Below, piece by piece: positions 1-5,287 of a stretch of DNA of 11,042 nt. Both the position numbers and the translations under genes were made by a program. The stretch comes from Sulfuritalea sp. GTDB taxonomy: Bacteria > Pseudomonadota > Gammaproteobacteria > Burkholderiales > Rhodocyclaceae. Within the stretch, counting starts at the first letter, position 1. Each line of letters starts with the position of its first letter. The stretch covers positions 23,190-34,231 of the forward strand of contig JAPLRA010000166.1 of the NCBI GenBank assembly GCA_026399445.1, read 5' to 3'. Under the pieces are notes generated by a model, which was not told the DNA's origin, searched no databases, and saw only the letters and a list, made by a program, of their open reading frames with translations.

Positions 1-192
1 GCATTGGCGTATTTTGCGCCAACTGGGCATGTACTCTGGGCCGTAGGACTGGCGATGGCCGTGTTCAATATCGCAGGAGCACTATTGGGCGCGCGCTTGG
101 CTTTGCGTCACGGCAGCGGTTTTGTGCGAGGGGTGTTTATCGTGGTAGCGTCAGTATTGATCGCCCGGCTCGGGTACGACACCTTCGTCTGA
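1..192 (+). CDS. TauE/SafE (TSUP) family membrane protein, C-terminal end only
   Basis: Only the last 63 residues are present; the gene begins upstream of the window and reads in frame from base 1 to the TGA at 190-192. The fragment is strongly hydrophobic: one membrane segment around VLWAVGLAMAVFNIAGALLG, a short basic loop (ARLALRHGSG), then a last helix around FVRGVFIVVASVLIARLGYD. The loop with a small-residue helix before it and a final helix ending in a YDTF-like tail is typical of the sulfite exporter TauE/SafE (TSUP) family, whose members move sulfur-containing or organic anions across the inner membrane. The family is inferred from this short tail; the substrate cannot be told. There is no obvious terminator after the stop, and the next gene starts 109 bp downstream. 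Confidence 0.72.
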   Translation, partial: ALAYFAPTGHVLWAVGLAMAVFNIAGALLGARLALRHGSGFVRGVFIVVASVLIARLGYDTFV

Positions 193-225
193 TACAGGTG
201 GGGGAAGTTATATAGACAAAACAGT

Positions 226-253
226 ATCACATTCCGCAATTGCGGTTTATGAT
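226..253 (+). promoter_or_regulatory. Weak candidate sigma-70 promoter with internal palindrome, upstream of the binding-protein gene
   Basis: TATGAT at 248-253 is a 5/6 match to the -10 consensus. ATCACA at 226-231 is a 4/6 match to the -35 with a 16-bp spacer. The perfect 12-bp palindrome CCGCAATTGCGG occupies 234-245, inside the spacer, where a repressor could block RNA polymerase. The boxes and the palindrome are seen; promoter activity and operator function are inferred, and the -35 is poor. Confidence 0.3.
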
Positions 254-257
254 TGTA

Positions 258-278
258 GTCGCGCATGAAGCGCGCGAC
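258..278 (+). repeat. Short inverted repeat in the leader of the binding-protein gene
   Basis: GTCGCGC (258-264) and GCGCGAC (272-278) can pair as a 7-bp GC-rich stem with a 7-base loop. It lies just downstream of the candidate -10 and 7 bases before the Shine-Dalgarno stretch at 286-293, so in RNA it would be a 5'-leader hairpin. No T-tract follows, so it is not a classical terminator. It may stabilise the mRNA or be chance in GC-rich DNA. Confidence 0.3.
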
Positions 279-285
279 ATAAATT

Positions 286-293
286 GGGAGGAG
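286..293 (+). promoter_or_regulatory. Shine-Dalgarno site that fixes the start of the binding-protein gene
   Basis: GGGAGGAG ends 8 bases before the ATG at 302. An in-frame TTG at 284 would extend the protein by six residues, but it overlaps this site and has no ribosome binding site of its own. The signal peptide also begins properly at the ATG. Confidence 0.8.
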
Positions 294-301
294 ACCCTGG
301 T

Positions 302-1447
302 ATGAAGCTTAGAAAACTTGTCGTTGCCATAGCCGCAACGTGCTCTGCATTCGTCGTTCATGCCGATATTACCGTCGGCGTTACTTTGTCAGCCACGGGG
401 CCGGCTGCATCGCTCGGGATTCCGGAGAAGAACACGATCGCCTTGCTGCCCACTATGATCGGTGGCCAGAAGGTGAACTACATCGTTCTCGATGACGCGT
501 CCGATACCACGACAGCGGTCAAGAACGTTCGCAAGATGATTTCGGAAAGCAAGGTCGATGTGATTGTCGGATCGACGATCACTCCCAATTCACTGGCGAT
601 GATCGACGTCGTGGCCGAGGCGGAAACGCCCATGATTTCGATGGCGGCATCGGCGCGGATCGTCGATCCGGCGAATCCCAAGACGAAATGGGTGTTCAAA
701 ACGCCGCAGAACGACCAGCAGATGGCGATCGCGATCGCTGCCCACATGGCGGACCGTGGCGTTAAGACCGTGGCTTTCATAGGCTTCAATGACGCTTACG
801 GCGAAGGCTGGCATCAGGAATTCATCAAATATGCCGACACCTACAAGTTCAAGGTCGTGGCCAACGAGCGCTACAGCCGTGCCGACACCTCGGTGACCGG
901 CCAGGTCCTGAAGATCATCGCGGCCAAGCCCGATGCGGTGTTGATTGCAGGTTCGGGTACTCCCGCTGCCCTGCCGCAGGTGACGCTCAAGGAGCGCGGC
1001 TTTGCCGGCAAGTACTATCAAACTCATGGCATCGCCAACAATGACTTCCTGCGCGTGGGTGGCAAGAACGTTGAAGGGACATACCTTCCCGCCGGGCCGA
1101 TCCTGGTGGCTGCGCAACTGCCGGACAGCAACCCGATCAAGAAGTCGGCCCTGGCGTATATCGCCAAGTACGAGGCGGCCCACGGCAAGGGCAGCATCTC
1201 GACCTTCGGCGGGCACGCATGGGATGCCGGACTGTTGTTGCAGAATGCAGTGCCGACCGCATTGAAAAAGGCTCAGCCGGGTACCAAGGAGTTTCGTGCG
1301 GCATTACGCGATGCGCTTGAGGGTACCAAGGATCTGGTAGGTGTGCATGGTGTATTCAACATGTCGCCCAGTGATCATCTCGGTTATGACCAGCGTGCTC
1401 GCGTGATGGTGACGATCGACAAGGGCGCCTGGAAGCTGGACAAGTAA
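302..1447 (+). CDS. Branched-chain amino acid type ABC transporter, periplasmic substrate-binding protein
   Basis: A 381-residue type I periplasmic binding protein (Peripla_BP_6/LivJ-like), which captures the ligand and delivers it to the LivH/LivM permeases. The ATG at 302 is preferred over the TTG at 284 because of the GGGAGGAG site 8 bases upstream. Residues 1-21 are a Sec signal peptide: MKLRK, a hydrophobic core, then a V-H-A cleavage site before Asp22. The mature protein starts ITVGVTLSATGP, the usual first strand of the fold. YIVLDDASDTTTAVKNVRKM (about 60-79) matches the family's DDxSDxxxAV region, and VIVGSTITPNSL the following strand and ligand loop. There is no lipobox cysteine, so it should be soluble in the periplasm. 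It is the first gene of the transporter cluster, set apart from the permease by a strong hairpin. The family is clear. The ligand (branched-chain amino acid, other amide or aromatic acid) cannot be predicted, and such clusters are often misnamed as leucine carriers. Confidence 0.93.
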   Translation: MKLRKLVVAIAATCSAFVVHADITVGVTLSATGPAASLGIPEKNTIALLPTMIGGQKVNYIVLDDASDTTTAVKNVRKMISESKVDVIVGSTITPNSLAMIDVVAEAETPMISMAASARIVDPANPKTKWVFKTPQNDQQMAIAIAAHMADRGVKTVAFIGFNDAYGEGWHQEFIKYADTYKFKVVANERYSRADTSVTGQVLKIIAAKPDAVLIAGSGTPAALPQVTLKERGFAGKYYQTHGIANNDFLRVGGKNVEGTYLPAGPILVAAQLPDSNPIKKSALAYIAKYEAAHGKGSISTFGGHAWDAGLLLQNAVPTALKKAQPGTKEFRAALRDALEGTKDLVGVHGVFNMSPSDHLGYDQRARVMVTIDKGAWKLDK

Positions 1448-1474
1448 GCGGTTCAGCAAAGACTGGCTGCACGA

Positions 1475-1514
1475 AGCAAAGCGGGCAGGATGCTGGCATC
1501 CTGCCCGCTTTGCT
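1475..1514 (+). terminator. Strong intercistronic hairpin between binding protein and permease genes (partial terminator or mRNA 3'-end stabiliser)
   Basis: The arms 1475-1492 and 1497-1514 are perfect reverse complements over 18 bp, with the four-base loop CTGG. It starts 27 bases after the stop of the binding-protein gene. No run of T follows the stem, although the right arm itself ends in CTTTGCT. It therefore looks like a read-through terminator or an exonuclease block. Such hairpins are known after genes for abundant binding proteins, where they keep that protein in excess over the permease. The structure is seen; the function is inferred. Confidence 0.7.
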
Positions 1515-1607
1515 GCCAGAAAGACTCGTTGTGGGTGCAGCTTGGCGGTTGGCCTGGATGCACCGGAGTGCCGATGACGCGCCCCAAGTTTACTTGAGAA
1601 CGAATCA

Positions 1608-2645
1608 ATGGATCTGCAAATTGCCCTCCTGCTGAGCCAGGACGGGATTACCAACGGTGCCATCTACGCGCTGCTTTCACTGGCGCTGGTGCTGGTATTC
1701 GCCGTTACCCGCGTCATCTTCATTCCACAGGGCGAGTTTGTCGCCTTTGGCGCGCTGACCCTGGCCAGCTTTCAGGCGGGCAAAACGCCCGGTACGCTTT
1801 GGCTTCTGGTCGGCGCAGGAGTCGTGGTTGCGCTGCTGGATATTACAATGGCATTGCGAAGCGGCGCGTCCCGGCGAATCCCCCGCATTGTCGGTTGGAA
1901 CCTGGTCTACCCGGCGGCGGCGGCGGCCGTCGTTTTCCTGTTGAAGCCGAGCGAGTTTCCGCTGCTGGCGCAGATTGTTCTTGCGCTGGCCCTGGTGGTA
2001 CCGCTGGGACCCATGATGTATCGCTTGGCCTATCAACCCTTGGCAGAGGCGAGCGTGTTGGTGTTGTTGATCGTTTCAGTGGCCGTTCATCTTGCGTTGG
2101 TGGGCCTGGGGCTGCTGTTCTTCGGCGCCGAGGGATCGCGGACCCCAAGTTTTTCGGATGCAAGCTTTGATCTGGGGCTGGTCACGGTCAATGGTCAAAC
2201 GCTGTGGGTGGTGGGAGCCAGTTTGCTCTTGATCGTGGTCCTCGCGTTGTTTTTTGAGCGCACGATTTATGGCAAGGCCTTGCGTGCAACGGCGATGAAT
2301 CGAACCGGTGCGCGTCTCATGGGCATCTCGACGGTGATGGCCGGGAAGCTTTCGTTTCTGTTGGCGGCTCTGATCGGGGCCTTTTCGGGCATCCTGATCG
2401 CGCCGATTACGACAATCTATTACGACACGGGTTTTCTCATCGGCCTGAAGGGCTTCGTGGGCGCCATCGTGGGTGGGCTGGCCAGTTATCCGATTGCGGC
2501 TGCAGGCGCGATTCTGGTGGGCTTGCTGGAGGCTTTTTCCTCCTTCTGGGCCTCGGCCTTCAAGGAGGTGATCGTGTTCACGCTGATCATTCCGGTGCTG
2601 GTCTGGCGCTCCCTGACGACGCGTCATGTCGAGGAGGATGAGTGA
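1608..2645 (+). CDS. livH: LivH-type inner-membrane permease of the branched-chain amino acid ABC transporter
   Basis: A 345-residue multi-pass permease that should pair with the LivM part of the next protein to form the transmembrane channel. The N-terminus DGITNGAIYALLSLALVLVF and the following QGEFVAFGAL are the LivH hallmark; here IPQGEF replaces the commoner FAHGEF. The region ALRATAMNRTGARLMGISTV (about 224-243) is the cytoplasmic coupling loop that docks on the ATPases, and GFLIGLKGFVGAIVGGLASYP (about 273-293) is the conserved late membrane stretch. It is somewhat longer than E. coli LivH (308 residues). The extra length seems to be around residues 70-135, where a basic stretch (RSGASRRIPR) is followed by an additional hydrophobic segment. 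The start is ATG 1608; the ribosome site upstream is weak (GAG at 1596-1598). The stop TGA (2643-2645) shares one base with the next ATG, so translation is likely coupled. Confidence 0.93.
   Translation: MDLQIALLLSQDGITNGAIYALLSLALVLVFAVTRVIFIPQGEFVAFGALTLASFQAGKTPGTLWLLVGAGVVVALLDITMALRSGASRRIPRIVGWNLVYPAAAAAVVFLLKPSEFPLLAQIVLALALVVPLGPMMYRLAYQPLAEASVLVLLIVSVAVHLALVGLGLLFFGAEGSRTPSFSDASFDLGLVTVNGQTLWVVGASLLLIVVLALFFERTIYGKALRATAMNRTGARLMGISTVMAGKLSFLLAALIGAFSGILIAPITTIYYDTGFLIGLKGFVGAIVGGLASYPIAAAGAILVGLLEAFSSFWASAFKEVIVFTLIIPVLVWRSLTTRHVEEDE
2631..2637 (+). promoter_or_regulatory. Shine-Dalgarno site within the end of livH, for the LivM-LivG fusion
   Basis: GAGGAGG at 2631-2637 is 7 bases before the ATG at 2645 and only 4 before an in-frame GTG at 2642. 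The spacing favours the ATG, giving the one-base TGATG overlap that is repeated at the next junction (4430-4434). Confidence 0.7.
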
Positions 2646-4432
2646 TGCGCCCGCGCTTGATACTGGCGGTATTTCTCGGGCTGCTGCTGATTGCTCCGCT
2701 GGTGGCATCTGAGTTCCATGTCACGCTGCTCAACTACATTGGCCTCTATGCAATCGTTGCGCTGGGCTTGGTGCTGCTTACCGGTGTGGGCGGCCTGACG
2801 TCCTTCGGTCAGGCCGCGTTCGTCGGCTTGGGCGCCTATACGACGGCGTATTTGTCGGCGACCGAGAACCTTCCCGGCTGGGCTGCGAGTTTGGGCGGTT
2901 CGCCCTGGGTGGGCTTGCTGGCAGGGCTACTGGTGACCGCCGTGGTGGCCTTTGTCCTTGGTTTCCTGACCTTGAGACTGTCGGGCCACTACTTGCCGCT
3001 GGGAACCATCGCTTGGGGCATAAGCCTTTATTTCCTGTTTGGCAATCTGGAGTTTCTTGGTGGCCACACCGGGATGTCCGGGATTCCGGCGCTGTCAGTC
3101 TTCGGCGTCGAGCTGAGAGAGAGCCGGAAGTTCTACTACGTGATCTGGGCTGTCGTGCTTGGCGCCGTGTGGCTAACGCAGAACCTGCTGGATTCGCGCG
3201 AAGGCCGGGCGATTCGTGCGCTCAAGGGGGGTGTGATCATGGCCGAGGCGATGGGTGTGGATACCGCCCGCTCGAAGGTGGTGATCTTTCTCGTCGCGGC
3301 TTTGTTTGCCTGTGTTTCGGGCTGGTTGTATGCCCACTTGCAACGCTTCGTCAATCCGACTCCGTTCGGTTTGCACATCGGCATCGAGTATCTGTTCATG
3401 GCGGTCGTCGGCGGCTCGGCTCATGTCTGGGGCGCGCTGGTAGGGGCGGGTGTCATTACGGTGCTCAAGCAATGGTTGCAGGATTGGTTGCCAAGGCTGT
3501 TGGGCGCTTCGGGCAACTTCGAGATGATTGTTTTCGGCCTCATGATGATCGTTGTATTGCAGCGGGCGCGCGATGGTCTTTGGCCAATTCTGGCGCGTCT
3601 GGTACCGCAACGCGAGGTACGGCGCGACGTGCCTCAGGGAGAAGTTCTGCCGAGAAAACCCGTGCCGGAATCGGGCCTGGTCTTGCTTGAGGCAAGAAAT
3701 GTCGTCAAGCAGTTTGGTGGTTTGGTTGCCAACAACAACATGAGTCTCACCGTCAAGGCGGGCGAAGTGATGGCCCTGATCGGCCCCAATGGTGCCGGCA
3801 AATCGACCATGTTCAACTGCATATCCGGGGTGAATCCCCCGACGAAAGGCGAGGTGCGGTTTCGCGGTGAAGTCGTGACAAACCTGAACTCGCGCCAGAT
3901 CGCCAAGCTGGGAATGAGTCGCACCTTTCAGCATGTGCGCCTGCTACCCACCATGAGCGTGCTGGAGAACGTGGCCATCGGCGGGCACTTGCGTGGTAGC
4001 AAGGGCGTGTTGCCGGCCATGCTGCATCTCGAGCGCGAGGAGGAGCAGCGGTTGCTGGCGGAAGCGGCGCGGCAGGTGGAGCGGGTCGGCTTGAAGGATT
4101 CGATGTTCGAGTTGGCGGGGAGTCTGGCCCTGGGTCAGCAACGTACATTGGAAATTGCTCGCGCATTGTGCGCCGATCCTTGCCTGTTGTTGCTTGACGA
4201 GCCTGCCGCGGGTTTGCGTTACCTGGAAAAGCAGTCATTGGCAGAGCTGCTTCGCAAGTTGCGCGGCGAGGGCATGGGCATCCTGCTGGTGGAGCACGAC
4301 ATGGACTTTGTAATGGGTTTGGCGGACCGCGTGGTGGTCATGGAGTTTGGCGAGAAGATCGCTGAAGGTTTGCCCGATGAGGTGCAGCGTGATCCAGCAG
4401 TGTTGGAGGCCTATCTCGGCGGGGTCGATTGA
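2645..4432 (+). CDS. livM-livG: LivM permease fused to LivG ATPase
   Basis: A 595-residue natural fusion of the second permease and the first ATPase of the importer. Residues 1 to about 318 are LivM: hydrophobic helices, VLLTGVGGLTSFGQAAFVGL (43-62), and the coupling loop EAMGVDTARSKVVIFLVAAL (201-220). Residues about 319-342 form a charged, proline-containing linker. Residues about 345-595 are the nucleotide-binding domain: Walker A GPNGAGKST (380-388), Q-loop Gln429 in SRTFQH, signature LALGQQR (494-500), Walker B LLLLDEP (514-520) with Glu519, and the switch His551 in VEHDMDF. Walker and switch residues are intact, so it should hydrolyse ATP. The signature departs from the usual LSxGQQR (Ala in place of Ser/Pro and Leu in place of Tyr), and the D-loop reads AAGLRYLE instead of AAGLNxxE. 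Such LivM-LivG fusions are known in betaproteobacteria. The ATG at 2645 overlaps the livH stop by one base, and its TGA overlaps the livF ATG by one base. Confidence 0.93.
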   Translation: MRPRLILAVFLGLLLIAPLVASEFHVTLLNYIGLYAIVALGLVLLTGVGGLTSFGQAAFVGLGAYTTAYLSATENLPGWAASLGGSPWVGLLAGLLVTAVVAFVLGFLTLRLSGHYLPLGTIAWGISLYFLFGNLEFLGGHTGMSGIPALSVFGVELRESRKFYYVIWAVVLGAVWLTQNLLDSREGRAIRALKGGVIMAEAMGVDTARSKVVIFLVAALFACVSGWLYAHLQRFVNPTPFGLHIGIEYLFMAVVGGSAHVWGALVGAGVITVLKQWLQDWLPRLLGASGNFEMIVFGLMMIVVLQRARDGLWPILARLVPQREVRRDVPQGEVLPRKPVPESGLVLLEARNVVKQFGGLVANNNMSLTVKAGEVMALIGPNGAGKSTMFNCISGVNPPTKGEVRFRGEVVTNLNSRQIAKLGMSRTFQHVRLLPTMSVLENVAIGGHLRGSKGVLPAMLHLEREEEQRLLAEAARQVERVGLKDSMFELAGSLALGQQRTLEIARALCADPCLLLLDEPAAGLRYLEKQSLAELLRKLRGEGMGILLVEHDMDFVMGLADRVVVMEFGEKIAEGLPDEVQRDPAVLEAYLGGVD

Positions 4433-5172
4433 TGAGCGAAGTGAAGAACATTCTCGAAGTCGAAGACCTCTGCGTTTCGTATGGCAAGGTCGAGGCGCTG
4501 CATCACGCCAGCATCAAAGTAGGCGAAGGGCAGATCGTCACGGTGATCGGGCCCAACGGAGCCGGCAAGACAACCATGTTGTCGTCGATCATGGGCTTGT
4601 TGCCCCGCACGCGGGGGATGATGAGGTTTCAGGGGTGTGAGCTGGGCGATATCGAGGTTGAGCAGATGGTCGCGCTCGGCATCAATCTCGTGCCCGAGTC
4701 GCGCGCCCTGTTCGGCGATATGAGTGTCGAAGACAACCTGCTGCTAGGCGCCTTCATGCGGCACCGCATGGGTCACCGGGATCACGAGCAGACCATGGCG
4801 GAAGTGTTCCGGATATTTCCGCGGCTCAAGGAGCGGCGGGCGCAGCATGCCGGCACCTTGTCGGGCGGCGAACGCCAGATGCTGGCAGTGGCGCGCGCAC
4901 TGATGGCGAAACCAAAGCTGCTGATGCTGGATGAGCCGAGCCTTGGGTTGGCGCCGCTGATCGTGCGCGAGATTTTCCGGGTTATCGCCGACTTGAAAAG
5001 GACCGGCGTGTCCATTCTGTTGATCGAGCAGAATGCACGAGCGGCATTGCAGGTGGCCGACTACGCCTATGTTCTGGAGACGGGCGAAATTGCATTGGAA
5101 GGTCCCAGCGACAAGCTGATCGATGATCCGAAAGTGATCGAATCCTATCTCGGTCTGGGTGGCAAGCACTGA
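4432..5172 (+). CDS. livF: LivF-type ATPase of the branched-chain amino acid ABC transporter
   Basis: A 246-residue cytoplasmic ATP-binding subunit, the usual LivF length, expected to pair with the LivG domain of the preceding fusion protein. Walker A GPNGAGKTT is at 40-48, the LivF-specific Q-loop region NLVPESRALFGDMSVEDNL at 85-103, the signature LSGGERQ at 143-149, and Walker B LLMLDEP at 163-169 with Glu168. The switch position reads IEQNA, with Gln200 in place of His, which is normal for LivF proteins. The ATG at 4432 overlaps the upstream stop (TGATG). A TTG at 4429 is also in frame but unlikely. This is the last gene of the transporter operon; the first parS site begins 5 bases after its stop. 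Confidence 0.94.
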   Translation: MSEVKNILEVEDLCVSYGKVEALHHASIKVGEGQIVTVIGPNGAGKTTMLSSIMGLLPRTRGMMRFQGCELGDIEVEQMVALGINLVPESRALFGDMSVEDNLLLGAFMRHRMGHRDHEQTMAEVFRIFPRLKERRAQHAGTLSGGERQMLAVARALMAKPKLLMLDEPSLGLAPLIVREIFRVIADLKRTGVSILLIEQNARAALQVADYAYVLETGEIALEGPSDKLIDDPKVIESYLGLGGKH

Positions 5173-5177
5173 GACCT

Positions 5178-5193
5178 TGTTTCACGTGAAACA
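5178..5193. promoter_or_regulatory. parS: parS centromere site 1 (ParB binding site)
   Basis: A perfect 16-bp palindrome TGTTTCACGTGAAACA. It matches the well-known chromosomal parS consensus (core TTCACGTGAA/TTCCACGTGGAA type), to which ParB binds before loading CTP and sliding along DNA. It lies 5 bases after livF and about 3.4 kb upstream of parB, the usual close location. The match is seen; the role follows from family knowledge. Confidence 0.92.
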
Positions 5194-5204
5194 CGAGTTC
5201 GGTA

Positions 5205-5218
5205 GTTTCACGTGAAAC
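5205..5218. promoter_or_regulatory. parS: parS centromere site 2 (ParB binding site)
   Basis: The 14-bp palindrome GTTTCACGTGAAAC, identical to the inner 14 bp of site 1; the outermost pair is imperfect (A and A). Its centre is 26 bp from that of site 1. Both sites are followed by ACGAG, so 5179-5197 and 5205-5223 are a 19-bp direct repeat. It ends 12 bp before the candidate -35 of mnmG. Confidence 0.9.
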
Positions 5219-5230
5219 ACGAGATGTGGT

Positions 5231-5258
5231 TTGGTTCTGTGAGCGAGAGGCGTATGAT
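5231..5258 (+). promoter_or_regulatory. Candidate promoter of the mnmG-rsmG-parAB operon
   Basis: TATGAT at 5253-5258 is a 5/6 match to the -10 box. TTGGTT at 5231-5236 keeps only the TTG of the -35, with a 16-bp spacer. Transcription from about 5265 would leave a leader of roughly 22 bases before the GTG at 5288. The -10 sits in the loop of the hairpin at 5246-5267. The call rests on position and on the good -10 only. Confidence 0.4.
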
Positions 5259-5271
5259 TGCGCCTCTTTTT
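5246..5271 (+). terminator. Candidate rho-independent terminator of the transporter operon
   Basis: AGAGGCG (5246-5252) pairs with CGCCTCT (5261-5267) as a 7-bp stem with an 8-base loop. It runs straight into T5 (5267-5271), then G and four more T (5273-5276). This is the classical layout of an intrinsic terminator, placed 74 bases after livF with no other gene between. It overlaps the candidate mnmG promoter, so it may serve both units. Confidence 0.5.
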
Positions 5272-5287
5272 GTTTTGGTCTCGTGGC

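Noticed and set aside
590..1216. 208-codon open frame on the - strand inside the binding-protein gene
   Set aside because: Its composition is rich in Arg, His and Gly, as expected of a codon-bias shadow, and the + strand frame is a clear binding protein with a signal peptide.
2076..2708. 210-codon open frame on the - strand across the end of livH
   Set aside because: It is a shadow of the permease genes: highly charged, low-complexity translation with no family resemblance.
4429..4431. TTG start for livF at 4429
   Set aside because: The ATG at 4432 forms the same one-base stop/start overlap as the previous junction and is the better start.
5173..5287. Possible replication origin next to mnmG, as in E. 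coli
   Set aside because: No cluster of DnaA boxes (TTATNCACA type) and no AT-rich unwinding stretch is visible. The repeats here are parS sites, and the spacer is too short for a usual oriC.
5258..5287. Upstream TTG start for mnmG at 5258
   Set aside because: It would add ten residues not seen in the family and lies in the hairpin. The GTG at 5288 restores E. coli numbering of both catalytic cysteines.
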